Shown here in pieces: positions 9,196 to 18,054 of a stretch of DNA of 64,000 nt. Numbering within the stretch: the stretch's first letter is position 1; each line of letters begins with the position of its first letter. Both the position numbers and the translations under genes were made by a program. Origin of the DNA: Brachybacterium sacelli (GTDB lineage Bacteria; Actinomycetota; Actinomycetes; Actinomycetales; Dermabacteraceae); contig NZ_JAGIOD010000002.1 of NCBI RefSeq assembly GCF_017876545.1, positions 372,001 through 436,000 on the forward strand, given 5' to 3'. The notes under the pieces are model-generated. The model made no database searches, was not told the DNA's origin, and saw only the letters and a list, made by a program, of their open reading frames with translations.

Positions 9196-10545
9196 ATGAC
9201 CGATGCCTACACGAAGTTCGTCCGCTCCGCGCCCGGCGCCCTGCTCGCGAAGCGGGTCGGCCTGCCCCGTCCCGCTCGGCTGCCGCGCCGCGGCGACCGT
9301 CCCGGGCCGGTGCTCGGCCCGGTCGTCGTGCTCGGCGAGTCCGAGGGCGCCGACCAGGTCGCCCATGAGCTGCTCGGCTGGGGCGCCGACGTGCGCCGAC
9401 GCTTCGAGGAGCTGCGCACCGTCGGCTCCGTGATCCTCGTGCTCGACGAGGTCTCCACCCCGGCCGACCTCGGCCGCCTCCTGCTGCCACTGGCCGGGGC
9501 CATGCGCACGCTCGCCCCCGGGGCCCGGGTGGTGACGATCTCCCGTCCCGCACGCGGCGAGGACCCGGCCCAGGACGCCGCCCGCGGCGGCGTCGAAGGG
9601 TTCCTGCGCTCGCTCGCCCATGAGATGCGCGCCGGCGGCACCGCGAACGGGATCCTCGTCACCGACGGCGTGGGCCCGGACGCGCCCGGTGTCATCGGGA
9701 CCCTGCGGTTCCTGCTCTCGGCCCGCAGCGCCTTCGTGACCGGCCAGCTGGTGACCGTCGCCTCCGAGGCGGGGTCGCTCACCGAGGACCTCGAGCAGCC
9801 GCTGGCCGGGCGCACCGCGCTGGTCACCGGGGCTGCCCGCGGCATCGGTGCGGCCATCGCCCGCACGCTCGCCGCCGACGGCGCCCGCCTCGTGGTGCTC
9901 GACGTGCCCGGAGCCGGCACCGAGCTCTCGCGCCTGGCCAACGAGCTGCATGCGGTGCCGATCCAGCTCGACGTCACCGCGCAGGGCGCGGGGGAGCGCC
10001 TGGTGGCCTCCCTGCGGGAGCGGGGCCTGAGGCTCGATGTCGTGGTGCTCAACGCCGGCATCACCCGCGACAAGCTGTTCGCCAATATGACCGCCGAGCG
10101 CTGGGACCCGGTGCTCGCGGTGAACATCGCCAGCCAGATCGCCCTCACCGACGCGCTGATCGAGGCGGGGGCGGCCGGCGCGGTCCTCGGTGCCCAGCCG
10201 CGGGTGGTCTCCCTGTCCTCCACCAGCGGCATCGCCGGCAACCGGGGTCAGACCAACTATGCGGCCTCCAAGGCCGGGGTGATCGCCTTCGTCGACGCGC
10301 TCGCCGCACGGCTCGAATCCCTCGGCGGCACCGCCAACGCGGTCGCCCCCGGATTCATCGAGACCGAGATGACCGCCAGGATGCCGGCTCTGACCCGCGA
10401 GGTGGCGCGCCGCCTGAACTCGCTGCAGCAGGGCGGGCTGCCGGCCGACGTCGCCGAGGCCATCGCCTTCCTCTCCTCCGCGGAGGCCGGGGGGCTGCGC
10501 GGCGAGACGCTGCGGGTGTGCGGCCAGAACATGGTGGGACGGTGA
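9196..10545 (+). CDS. 3-oxoacyl-ACP/CoA reductase, high-molecular-weight FabG type
   Basis: Short-chain dehydrogenase acting on beta-ketoacyl thioesters. The 449-residue length matches the HMwFabG (FabG4, Rv0242c) class: an N-terminal flavodoxin-like domain (residues about 1-200) precedes the catalytic SDR domain. That domain has the nucleotide motif TGAARGIG (211-218), NAG (286-288), serines near 342 and the YAASK motif (Tyr355, Lys359). ATG at 9196 follows a GAGGAGG ribosome-binding site. It overlaps the next gene by 4 nt (GTGA). The direction of reaction in vivo is not evident from sequence. Confidence 0.93.
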   Translation: MTDAYTKFVRSAPGALLAKRVGLPRPARLPRRGDRPGPVLGPVVVLGESEGADQVAHELLGWGADVRRRFEELRTVGSVILVLDEVSTPADLGRLLLPLAGAMRTLAPGARVVTISRPARGEDPAQDAARGGVEGFLRSLAHEMRAGGTANGILVTDGVGPDAPGVIGTLRFLLSARSAFVTGQLVTVASEAGSLTEDLEQPLAGRTALVTGAARGIGAAIARTLAADGARLVVLDVPGAGTELSRLANELHAVPIQLDVTAQGAGERLVASLRERGLRLDVVVLNAGITRDKLFANMTAERWDPVLAVNIASQIALTDALIEAGAAGAVLGAQPRVVSLSSTSGIAGNRGQTNYAASKAGVIAFVDALAARLESLGGTANAVAPGFIETEMTARMPALTREVARRLNSLQQGGLPADVAEAIAFLSSAEAGGLRGETLRVCGQNMVGR

Positions 10546-11564
10546 GCGCCGTGCGGAGCACCTCGAGCGGAGCTTCGGCGGAGCGGCTCAGGGACCTCGC
10601 CGAGGTGCCGTCGTTCCCGGCGGTCTACGCGGCCGCCCTCGACCCGCGTTCCGCCCGGCGCGGCTCCCGGCGGGAGCCGACGCTGCCCGAGGTCGCCTAC
10701 CGGGTCCGCGGCGTGCGGCTGGACGCCGAGCGGGCCCGCGACTTCGACCACCTGATGGGCGGTCCGGCGACCGATCTCGTCCATCCGGGTGTGCTGCACG
10801 TGCTGGCCTTCCCGGTCTCGCTCGCCCTCATGGCCCGCCGGGACTTCCCCTTCGCCCTGCTGGGACTGGTGCACCTGCGCAATCAGGTGCTCCAGCACCG
10901 CCCCGTGCGGGTCGGGGAACGGGTCGACGTCGAATGCCGTGTGCGCGATCTGCGGCCCCATCGCAAGGGCCGCACCTTCGAGGCGGTCTCGACGATCCTC
11001 GGCGAGGCCGGCGAGATCATCGCCACCGACGTCTCCACCTACCTGGCCAAGGGGGAGGGGACGAGGGACGGCGCCGAGGACCCCGCGGGCCGCCGCGACG
11101 AGAGCCCGGAGCGCACAGAGAACACGGGCGGCTCCGGCGGCTCGGTGAGCTCTTCGCCCCCGGAGCGTCCTGAGCACTCCTCGCGTCGGGTCTTCGAGGC
11201 GCCGCGCCCCACCGGACGGTGGAAGCTCCCGGCGGATGCCGGACGTCGCTACGCCGCCGTCTCCGGGGACGTGAACCCGATCCACCTCTCGGCGCTGAGC
11301 GCGAGGGCCTTCGGGTTCCCGCGGGCGATAGCCCACGGCATGTACACCGCCTCGCGCGCCTTCACCGAATCCTGCGTGGACCTCTCGCTCCCGCTGCGCT
11401 GGGACGTCAGCTTCGATGCCCCCGTCACGCTGCCGGGCACCGTGCTGGTGGCCTACGACGACGACCGTGGGTCCGACACCGTCCACTGCGTGGGCTGGCG
11501 AGCGGGCTCGGAGGACAAGGGTCCGCGCCGCTGCTTCGAGGTCGAGGTCACGACCCTGGGCTGA
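10542..11564 (+). CDS. MaoC-like double hot-dog dehydratase (HtdX-like)
   Basis: Likely (R)-specific 3-hydroxyacyl thioester dehydratase/hydratase. The protein has about 340 residues with two hot-dog halves. The C-terminal half carries the hydratase motif around YAAVSGDVNPIHLS ... FGFPRAIAHGMYT, with Asp and His positioned as in MaoC enzymes. The halves are joined by a Ser/Glu/Arg-rich low-complexity insert (residues about 170-220) that is longer than usual. GTG at 10542 overlaps the fabG stop. Gene order matches htdX (Rv0241c) beside fabG4 and fadA2, which supports a role in the same acyl-CoA pathway. Confidence 0.88.
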   Translation: MSAVRSTSSGASAERLRDLAEVPSFPAVYAAALDPRSARRGSRREPTLPEVAYRVRGVRLDAERARDFDHLMGGPATDLVHPGVLHVLAFPVSLALMARRDFPFALLGLVHLRNQVLQHRPVRVGERVDVECRVRDLRPHRKGRTFEAVSTILGEAGEIIATDVSTYLAKGEGTRDGAEDPAGRRDESPERTENTGGSGGSVSSSPPERPEHSSRRVFEAPRPTGRWKLPADAGRRYAAVSGDVNPIHLSALSARAFGFPRAIAHGMYTASRAFTESCVDLSLPLRWDVSFDAPVTLPGTVLVAYDDDRGSDTVHCVGWRAGSEDKGPRRCFEVEVTTLG

Positions 11565-11569
11565 CGCCG

Positions 11570-11605
11570 GCGCCCGGACACGGACTCCGGTCCGGGTGCG
11601 GGCGC
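11570..11605. terminator. Imperfect hairpin between convergent genes
   Basis: A 15-bp imperfect stem (11570-11584 with 11591-11605, two mismatches) lies 6 nt after the MaoC gene and before the convergent nucleoside hydrolase gene. No T-tract. Position suggests a terminator. Confidence 0.45.
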
Positions 11606-11652
11606 GACCGGACCCGGTCCGCGTGCCGGGCGCCGGGGACGGGACGGCGGAT

Positions 11653-12627
11653 TCAGCGCGGTGCGAGCCGCGCCAGCCCGTCGCCGAGCGTCGCCAGCAG
11701 ATGCTCGATGAACGACTCGGGCTGCACGTCCCGGAGCACGTCGACGTTCGGCTCCCGGCCCCAGCGACCCAGCTCGTCGCCTACGCTCTGGCCCCGGGTG
11801 AGGGTCCCGGCGAGCTCCACGTCGACCGCGAGCGGCCGGGTCGCCGCGAACTGCCCGGTCACGGCGTGCGCGGCGACCAGAGGATCATGCACGTGCGCCG
11901 TCCACCCGAAGCCGTCGGCTCGGTGGAACTCGAAGTAGAAGCGCAGAGCCTCCGTGAGGATCATCGCGACCGGGTGTCCGGTGCTCGCCCCGAACTGCCG
12001 GACACGGTCCAGGGTGTCCTGCGTGAACCGCACCGACTCGGTGGCCTCGAGCGAGCCGAGCACGGGACGCACCGGGGCGCCGCTGAACGCGGCGAGCACG
12101 CGCTGGGCCGCCTCCGGATCCACGGCGAAGTTCCACTCGCTCGTGGCACCGGTGTTCCCCCGGTGGTTGATGGCGCCGCCCATGATGTGCAGGCGCCGCA
12201 GCAGCCGCGGCAGCTCGGGCTCGATCTCGAGCGCGAGAGCGAGGTTGGTGTGCGGGCCCAGCACGAGACCGACCAGTTCCCCAGGATGCGCGCGGGCGGT
12301 GTCGACCCAGAGCTGCGCACCGGAGCGGGGATCCTCGGAGCGCCCGGGATCAGGGAGCACGGCGTGGCCGAGGCCCTGCGGCCCGTGGGTGTCGTCCGCG
12401 AACATCGGCTCCTGCACGAGCGGCCGTGCCGCGCCCAGGGAGATCGGGGCGGAGATGCCCAGCAGATCGGCCAGGGCGAGGTTGTTGCGATGCACGGCAG
12501 GGACCGGGACGTTCCCGCCGGTGGAGACGACGCCGATGATCTCCACATCGCTCCGGCAGGCGAGATAGGTCAGGGCGATCGCATCGTCGATGCCGGTGTC
12601 ACAGTCGATCAGCACAGGGAGGGTCAT
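11653..12627 (-). CDS. Nucleoside hydrolase (inosine-uridine preferring type)
   Basis: Hydrolyses the N-glycosidic bond of ribonucleosides to release base and ribose for salvage. The 324-residue protein starts with the calcium-binding aspartate cluster (Asp8, Asp10, Asp14, Asp15 in IDCDTGIDDA) that marks the family. It also has the expected VGLVLGPHTNLALALE segment and a late HDPL motif. ATG at 12627 has a TACGCT box 6 nt upstream and no ribosome-binding site, so a leaderless transcript is predicted. Substrate preference cannot be assigned. It stands alone, divergent from the MmcQ-like gene. Confidence 0.93.
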   Translation of the reverse strand: MTLPVLIDCDTGIDDAIALTYLACRSDVEIIGVVSTGGNVPVPAVHRNNLALADLLGISAPISLGAARPLVQEPMFADDTHGPQGLGHAVLPDPGRSEDPRSGAQLWVDTARAHPGELVGLVLGPHTNLALALEIEPELPRLLRRLHIMGGAINHRGNTGATSEWNFAVDPEAAQRVLAAFSGAPVRPVLGSLEATESVRFTQDTLDRVRQFGASTGHPVAMILTEALRFYFEFHRADGFGWTAHVHDPLVAAHAVTGQFAATRPLAVDVELAGTLTRGQSVGDELGRWGREPNVDVLRDVQPESFIEHLLATLGDGLARLAPR

Positions 12628-12633
12628 CGAGCC

Positions 12634-12639
12634 AGCGTA
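12634..12639 (-). promoter_or_regulatory. -10 box of nucleoside hydrolase gene (TACGCT)
   Basis: TACGCT on the minus strand ends 6 nt before the ATG at 12627. This spacing places the transcription start at the start codon (leaderless). Confidence 0.6.
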
Positions 12640-12765
12640 GGGCCGCTGACGGATGCCGGCGGTGGAGGCTGCGCGTCGGCGGCACGGCGACGCCGACGGA
12701 GGACCCCTCGCCCGTCTGCCGCCCCAGGGGTGGCGCATCAGGGCCGGGAACGCAAGGATCGACCC

Positions 12766-13161
12766 ATGCCACATCCGCAGATGTTCGATGACGACGACCC
12801 GGTGCTGGAGCGCGTCCGGTCGATCGCGCTGGCGCTCCCCGGGGCGAAGGAGAAGATCAGCCACGGTCGGCCCGCCTTCCACACCGTGAAGATCCATTGC
12901 TACTACGGCGGAGCGCGGAAGGTCGACGGGCAGTGGGAGCAGCACCCGCACGCGGTGTTGGTGCACCTGTCGGAGTCGGAGACCGCCGCTCTGCAGGAGG
13001 ACCCTCGCACGTTCGTCCCCGCCTACCTCGGGGCCTCGGGGTGGATCGGACTGGATCTGGATGCGCGGACCGATGACCAGGAGCTCGGTGAGCTGATCGA
13101 GGAGTCCTACCGGATGGTGGCCCCGGCGCGACTGGTCGCCGAGCTCGGGACGTCCGCGTGA
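12766..13161 (+). CDS. MmcQ/YjbR family DNA-binding-like protein
   Basis: A 131-residue protein of the MmcQ/YjbR (CyaY-like fold) family. It shows the family pattern of an N-terminal helix with ALPGAKEKISHGRPAFHT, a central strand region, and a C-terminal helix with the LGELIEESYRMVAP segment. Function in the family is poorly defined; some members are annotated as DNA-binding on structural grounds only. ATG at 12766 has AAGGAT 7 nt upstream, which can serve as a ribosome-binding site or as a -10 box. Single-gene unit. Confidence 0.85.
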   Translation: MPHPQMFDDDDPVLERVRSIALALPGAKEKISHGRPAFHTVKIHCYYGGARKVDGQWEQHPHAVLVHLSESETAALQEDPRTFVPAYLGASGWIGLDLDARTDDQELGELIEESYRMVAPARLVAELGTSA

Positions 13162-13336
13162 CCCGCACGCGACGTCGGGCCGATCCGATCTCGGTCGTGC
13201 AGGGGGCGGAGTGGTCGCCTCGGTCACGCACTGCACAGCAGATTTTCTTCGTGGCACATCGCCCGCCATCCGGGGGCACGGGGACGAGCAGCCGGGTCTG
13301 CGTCCTCCGGTCCGGGCCGATGGACGGACGGGGTGG

Positions 13337-14473
13337 TCAGCTCGCGGGGTCCGCGCCCGGCGGCGGGGCGAGCTCGCCGTAGGCCTCCAGCAGGGGTGCC
13401 AGGCGGTCTCCCATCGGCACCTGGGTGAGCAGCAGGCCGAGGGTGCCGTCGGGGTCGAGGAAGTAGTCCGTGCCTGCGCCGCCGGACCAGCTGCAGCGGC
13501 CGCGATGAGGGCCGTCGGTGACGACGGCCAGCCCGAATCCCCAGCTGGTCCGTTCCCAGAAGCCGGGGAAGAAGGATTCGGGCGTCTTCGCCTCCTGGGG
13601 CACCTGGTCGCTGCGCAGCATCCCCAGGTGCTCGTCGCTGAGCAGCTCCCCGTCGCGCAGCGCCCGCAGCAGGCGGAGGTAGTCGCCGGCGGTGGAGAGC
13701 AGCTCGCTGTGGCTCATGTCGTAGGGCGGTGGGCCCGCGTGGAAGCCGCCACCTGCCGGTTCGATCTCGACCAGCCCGGTTCCCTCCTCCGCGTAGGCGG
13801 CGGGGAGGCGGTCGAGCTTCTCGTGGGGTACGAAGTACCCCGTGTCGCGCATCCCGAGCGGCCCCAGCAACGTCTGCTCGAGGTACGCGCCGGTGCTGGT
13901 GCCGCTGATCCGGGACAGCAGGATCCCCAGCAGACCGAAGGAGTGGTGGTACCGCCACACGGTGCCGGGCTGTCCCACCAGCGGCAGGGAGGTCAGGGCG
14001 GCGATCCAGTCGTCGGCCCCGAGCGTGGGAGGCAGCGGGCCCGCCTCCGTCCCGGTCGCGGTCATCGCCCTGGCCAGAGGGCAGTCCTGGAGGATCATCC
14101 CGTACCCCGAGGTGTTGGTGAGCAGGTGTCGCAGGGTGAGCGGGGTGCGCAACGGCTCGGTGTCCGTCAGCTCGGCGTCGGGGCGGGTGAGCACCTCCGG
14201 GGCGGCCAGCTCCGGCAGCCAGTCCGCCACCGGGGCGTCGAGGGCGAGGACTCGCTGCTCGACCAGACGCAGCGCCGCCACGGTGGTGACCAGCTTGGTC
14301 ATCGACTGGATGCGGAAGATCGCGTCGGCGGGCATCGGCGGACCGCCGACGGACATCCGGCCGGCCGCGATCGGCTCCGGGTCGTGCCCGAGCGCGATCA
14401 CGCCGCCTGGGATCGTGCCCTCGTCGACGGATCGGGACAGCAGCAGGGCGGCGGGGGACGACGGAGTCGACAT
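13337..14473 (-). CDS. Serine hydrolase, beta-lactamase/class C PBP family
   Basis: A 378-residue protein of the beta-lactamase-like serine hydrolase family (esterases, D-aminopeptidases, PBP-like enzymes). The catalytic SxxK motif is SMTK (Ser57, Lys60) and a YxS-type second motif is at Tyr175 (YHHS). There is no clear signal peptide, so it is probably cytoplasmic and more likely an esterase than a resistance enzyme. A TACTGT box sits 6 nt upstream of the ATG (leaderless). It is divergent from the pirin gene with only 65 nt between the start codons. The substrate is unknown. Confidence 0.85.
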   Translation of the reverse strand: MSTPSSPAALLLSRSVDEGTIPGGVIALGHDPEPIAAGRMSVGGPPMPADAIFRIQSMTKLVTTVAALRLVEQRVLALDAPVADWLPELAAPEVLTRPDAELTDTEPLRTPLTLRHLLTNTSGYGMILQDCPLARAMTATGTEAGPLPPTLGADDWIAALTSLPLVGQPGTVWRYHHSFGLLGILLSRISGTSTGAYLEQTLLGPLGMRDTGYFVPHEKLDRLPAAYAEEGTGLVEIEPAGGGFHAGPPPYDMSHSELLSTAGDYLRLLRALRDGELLSDEHLGMLRSDQVPQEAKTPESFFPGFWERTSWGFGLAVVTDGPHRGRCSWSGGAGTDYFLDPDGTLGLLLTQVPMGDRLAPLLEAYGELAPPPGADPAS

Positions 14474-14479
14474 GCGCTC

Positions 14480-14485
14480 ACAGTA
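14480..14485 (-). promoter_or_regulatory. -10 box of serine hydrolase gene (TACTGT)
   Basis: TACTGT on the minus strand is separated by 6 nt from the ATG at 14473. It predicts a leaderless transcript and lies only 41 nt from the oppositely oriented pirin -10 box. Confidence 0.6.
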
Positions 14486-14526
14486 CGCAGGGGGCCGGGG
14501 AGGGGGAAGAGGCGATCCGCCGCCCC

Positions 14527-14532
14527 TACACT
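14527..14532 (+). promoter_or_regulatory. -10 box of pirin gene (TACACT)
   Basis: TACACT ends 6 nt before the ATG at 14539 with no ribosome-binding site between, predicting leaderless transcription. Confidence 0.6.
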
Positions 14533-14538
14533 CGGTCC

Positions 14539-15585
14539 ATGAGCTCCTTCGAGGACGTGGTCCTGCTCGAGCCCCGGGAGGTGCCGCTCGGTGGGCCGCG
14601 CGGCATGACCGTGCATCGCACTCTGCCGGCGCGTCGGACCTCGTTGATCGGTGCCTGGTGCTTCGTGGACCACTTCGGGCCGGACGACGTCTCCGTGAGC
14701 GGGGGCATGAGCGTCGCCCGTCACCCGCACACCGGGCTGGCGACGGTCTCCTGGCTGTTCGAGGGTGCGATCACGCACCGCGACTCGATCGGCAGCCATG
14801 CCCTGGTGCGTCCCGGCGACGTGGACCTCATGGTGGCCGGCTCCGGCATCACCCATTCCGAGTTCTCCACGAACGACACCACCATCCTGCACGGAGTCCA
14901 GCTCTGGTACGCCCTGCCGGACCGGTCGCGGTTCCGCGAGCAGGAGTTCGTGGTCCACACCCCGCGCGAGCGGGCCACCGCCGGCGCGCGGGTGCGGGTC
15001 GGCATGGGGCACCTGCGGGCGACCGATGAGGACGGAGCCGTGCTCGAGGACCTCAGCCCGCTGGTCACCGACACGGCGCTGACCATGGCCCAGATCGACC
15101 TGGACGCCGGGCACGAGATGCGCCTCGAGCTGGCCCCCTCCCACGAGCACGGGTTGCTCGTGGACCGGGGCACGGCGCACCTGGGGCTCGGCGCCTCGAC
15201 GGCGCGCGCGCAGCGCGACGAACTGGCCGTGCTGCCCGACGGCGCCGACCATGTCCGGCTGCGGGCGGACGGCGACGAGAACCTGCGGGTGATGCTCCTG
15301 GGCGGCGAACCGCTCGGGGAGGACATCATCATGTGGTGGAACTTCGTGGGCCGCACGCACGAGGAGATCGAGCAGTTCCGCGCCCGCTACCAGGCCGAGA
15401 TCGGCGTCGAGCTCGCCCTCGAGGACGCTCCGATCGCCGAGATCGCCCGCGAGCGGGGAGGTCTGGGTCCGCACGACGAGCAGTTCGGCCCCTTCGCCGC
15501 CCACACCCCGGCGGCCCTGCCCGCCCCGACGCTGCCGGGCGGGCGCCTGCGCTCCCGCGGCCGCGTCGGCCACTCCGCCCCCTGA
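14539..15585 (+). CDS. Pirin family protein
   Basis: A 348-residue cupin-fold protein. The N-terminal pirin domain contains the metal-ligand region (GAWCFVDHFGPDD and ARHPHTGLATVSWL, then GSGITHSEFS), followed by the pirin C-terminal domain (residues about 180-290). Bacterial pirins have been reported as quercetinase-like dioxygenases or regulators of metabolism; the role here is unknown. Expression is probably leaderless from the TACACT box. The following methyltransferase gene begins 11 nt after its stop and may be co-transcribed. Confidence 0.9.
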   Translation: MSSFEDVVLLEPREVPLGGPRGMTVHRTLPARRTSLIGAWCFVDHFGPDDVSVSGGMSVARHPHTGLATVSWLFEGAITHRDSIGSHALVRPGDVDLMVAGSGITHSEFSTNDTTILHGVQLWYALPDRSRFREQEFVVHTPRERATAGARVRVGMGHLRATDEDGAVLEDLSPLVTDTALTMAQIDLDAGHEMRLELAPSHEHGLLVDRGTAHLGLGASTARAQRDELAVLPDGADHVRLRADGDENLRVMLLGGEPLGEDIIMWWNFVGRTHEEIEQFRARYQAEIGVELALEDAPIAEIARERGGLGPHDEQFGPFAAHTPAALPAPTLPGGRLRSRGRVGHSAP

Positions 15586-15596
15586 TCGAGGACTTG

Positions 15597-16916
15597 ATGA
15601 CCGACCACCACAGCACCGCCCCCACGGGGGCCCCGACCACCGATGACGACCCGTCGGCCGCTCCCACCGGGGCCCTGCGTACGGATGATGACCCTTCGCC
15701 CGCCCCGACCACCGTCGACGACGCGGCCGCCTCCGGACCCGTTCCGGAGGCCTCCGCCCCGCACGGCCCGGACCAGACCGACCGCGTGATCCTGCGGACC
15801 GCCGCCGAGGAAGCCGCAGCGAGCGGGCCCGGCGCCGTGCTCGTGGTCGACGACGCCACCGGCGAGCTCACCGCGGCCGCGCTCGCGGAGGTTGGCACGG
15901 TGGGCGAGGCGACGTCCGCGGTGCCCGGGACGCCGGTGATCTCCTGGACGGCCTCGCACGCCGCCACCCTGGCCCTGCGCGCCCGTTTCTCCGAGGAGGT
16001 CACCGAAGGACGCCTGGAGGTCCCCGGCGGCGACCACCCCGCCTCGCTCGCCGAGATCGCCGCCGAGACCCGCCCGCGCCTGGCCCTGATGCGACTTCCC
16101 AAGGCGCTCGCCGATCTCGAGCACCGCGCCGTCGAGATCGCGCGTGCCGGGGACGTCACCCTGGTCGCGGGCGGACGCGTGAAGCACATGACCCGCACGC
16201 AGAACGTGGTGCTCGGCGGCGTCTTCACCGAGGTGCACGCCTCCCGCGGCCTGGGCAAGTCCCGCGCCCTGGTGGCCACCGCGGCGCGTGAGGACCTCGC
16301 CCCGCTGCCGATCGCCCGCGGCACCGCCCATCTCCCGGTGCGGGGGACGGCGTCGGCACTGGAACTGCGTGCGATCGGGGGAGTGTTCGGCGGCGCCACG
16401 GCCGATGCCGGCAGCCTCCTGCTGCTGGAGGCCCTGGACCGTCACCTCCTCACCCGCGAGGAGGCAGAGGCCGCCCCGCTCGCCCGCGCGATCGACCTCG
16501 GCTCCGGCAACGGGCTGCTGACCGCCTATCTCGCCGCCGCGCTGCCGGAGACGCCGGTGCTGGGCAGCGACGACGACGCCGACGCGGTCGCCTCCACCCG
16601 GGCGACCCTGGACGCGTACGGGCTGGATCGTGAGAGCACGGATGTGACCTGGGACGACTCACTGTTCCGGGTGGCCGACCGCAGCGCCGACCTGGTGCTG
16701 CTGAACCCGCCCTTCCATGACGGCACCGCGGTCGACGCCACCCTGGTGCAGGGTCTGCTGGACGCCGTCGCCCGCGTGCTGCGGCCCGGCGGCGAGCTCT
16801 GGTTCGTGCACAACTCCTCGCTGCGCTACCGCACGGAGGTCGAGCGTCGCATCGGCCCCGTGCGTCAGCGCGCCCGGGACCGGCGCTTCACGGTGCTGTC
16901 GGCAGAGCGCACCTGA
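15597..16916 (+). CDS. Class I SAM methyltransferase, RsmC/RlmG type
   Basis: A 439-residue protein with a pseudo-methyltransferase N-terminal half and a catalytic C-terminal half. Motif I is DLGSGNGLLTAYLA and the NPPF catalytic motif is in LLNPPFHDG, typical of exocyclic-amine methyltransferases of guanine in 16S or 23S rRNA. The first 60 residues are a Thr/Asp/Pro-rich low-complexity leader with repeated GA-TDDDPS units, so the true start may be downstream. ATG at 15597 follows the pirin stop by 11 nt. The exact rRNA target cannot be assigned. Confidence 0.85.
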   Translation: MTDHHSTAPTGAPTTDDDPSAAPTGALRTDDDPSPAPTTVDDAAASGPVPEASAPHGPDQTDRVILRTAAEEAAASGPGAVLVVDDATGELTAAALAEVGTVGEATSAVPGTPVISWTASHAATLALRARFSEEVTEGRLEVPGGDHPASLAEIAAETRPRLALMRLPKALADLEHRAVEIARAGDVTLVAGGRVKHMTRTQNVVLGGVFTEVHASRGLGKSRALVATAAREDLAPLPIARGTAHLPVRGTASALELRAIGGVFGGATADAGSLLLLEALDRHLLTREEAEAAPLARAIDLGSGNGLLTAYLAAALPETPVLGSDDDADAVASTRATLDAYGLDRESTDVTWDDSLFRVADRSADLVLLNPPFHDGTAVDATLVQGLLDAVARVLRPGGELWFVHNSSLRYRTEVERRIGPVRQRARDRRFTVLSAERT

Positions 16917-16984
16917 GACGAGACGGTGCCGCGCCCGGTGCCGTCGCCGGTCCCGTCCGCTGCCACCGGGTCGTCGGCCGCGTA

Positions 16985-17040
16985 GTCATGCACCCCGGTG
17001 ACCGGTGCGCGGCGGCACACCGGTCGCCGGGGTGCATGAC
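16985..17040. terminator. Long hairpin between convergent genes
   Basis: A 23-bp inverted repeat (16985-17007 with 17018-17040, one G-T pair) starting GTCATGCACCCCGG lies between the methyltransferase (+) and purQ (-). It is placed to end both transcripts. No T-tract. Confidence 0.82.
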
Positions 17041-17071
17041 CGTGCGGAGCGCTCCGTGAGGGCCCTGTGGC

Positions 17072-17797
17072 TCAGGCGACGAGGCTGCGCAGCACCGAGG
17101 TGAACATGCCCAGGCCGTCGACCCCGGTGCGGGTGCCCGCCCCGGGCTCGTCGGGACCGAAGCCGGCCTCGACCGCGTGCTCGGGGTGCGGCATCAGTCC
17201 GACGACGTTGCCCTCCGCGTTGGTGATGCCGGCGATGTCGTGTCGGGAACCGTTGGGGTTGGACTCGAAGCCGGCCGGTCCATGGGTGGCGCCCGCGGTG
17301 TAGCGGAACACCACGCGGTTCTCGGCCTCGAGCTCGGCCAGGGTGCGCTCGTCGGCCACGTACTGGCCGTCCTGGTTCTTCAGCGGGATCCGGATGACCT
17401 GGTCCTGCGCGTACTCCGTGGTCCACGCGGTGCGGGTGTTCTCGACCCGAAGCGGCTGGTCGCGGCAGAGGAACGAGCGGTGCGCGTTCTTGATCATGGC
17501 GCCCGGCAGCAGGTGCGTCTCGCACAGCACCTGGAAGCCGTTGCAGATGCCGAGCACCGGCATCCCGCCCTTCGCGGCGTCCACCACCTTGTCCATCACC
17601 GGGGCGAAGCGGCTGATCGCACCGGCGCGCAGGTAGTCGCCGTAGGAGAAACCGCCGGGCAGCACGATCGCCTCGACGTCCAGCAGATCGTCCTCTCCGT
17701 GCCACAGCGCCACCGGCTCGGCACCCGCGAGGCGCACGGCCCGCAGGGCGTCACGGTCATCGAGCGTGCCGGGGAAGGTCACCACACCGATGCGCAT
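17072..17797 (-). CDS. purQ: Phosphoribosylformylglycinamidine synthase subunit PurQ
   Basis: Class I glutamine amidotransferase that supplies ammonia to PurL in the FGAM synthase complex. The 241-residue protein has the nucleophile-elbow cysteine in LGICNGFQ and the His/Glu dyad in [12 protein letters not shown] at 17797 overlaps the purS stop by 1 nt (TGATG), so PurS and PurQ are translationally coupled. purL lies 13 kb away in this window. About 225 residues is usual; no unusual insertion is seen. Confidence 0.97.
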   Translation of the reverse strand: MRIGVVTFPGTLDDRDALRAVRLAGAEPVALWHGEDDLLDVEAIVLPGGFSYGDYLRAGAISRFAPVMDKVVDAAKGGMPVLGICNGFQVLCETHLLPGAMIKNAHRSFLCRDQPLRVENTRTAWTTEYAQDQVIRIPLKNQDGQYVADERTLAELEAENRVVFRYTAGATHGPAGFESNPNGSRHDIAGITNAEGNVVGLMPHPEHAVEAGFGPDEPGAGTRTGVDGLGMFTSVLRSLVA

Positions 17798-18054
17798 CAG
17801 GCCCTGCCCTCCTCGACCTCGAGGGCGACGACGTCCTCGATCACCGGGTTGGACAGCAAGGTGGTGGCCGCCTCGCGGAGGTGGTTGAGCACCTCGTCGG
17901 TGACCTCGCCCTCGACCTCGAGCTCGAACCGCTTGCCCTGGCGCACGGAGCTGATGCCCTCGAAGCCCAGTCGGGGCAGCGCCGCGGCGACCGCCTTCCC
18001 CTGCGGGTCGAGGATCTCCGGCTTCGGCATGACATGGACCACGACGCGGGGCAT
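17797..18054 (-). CDS. purS: Phosphoribosylformylglycinamidine synthase subunit PurS
   Basis: Small 85-residue bridging subunit that joins PurQ to PurL. It has the family start [21 protein letters not shown] and the segment [25 protein letters not shown] is well placed upstream of ATG 18054. First gene of the purSQ operon; a TACGAT -10-like box lies about 120 nt upstream. Confidence 0.97.
   Translation of the reverse strand: MPRVVVHVMPKPEILDPQGKAVAAALPRLGFEGISSVRQGKRFELEVEGEVTDEVLNHLREAATTLLSNPVIEDVVALEVEEGRA

Noticed and set aside
13337..14473. Beta-lactam resistance gene
   Set aside because: The SxxK motif is present but there is no signal peptide and the family is mostly esterases and peptidases; resistance cannot be claimed.
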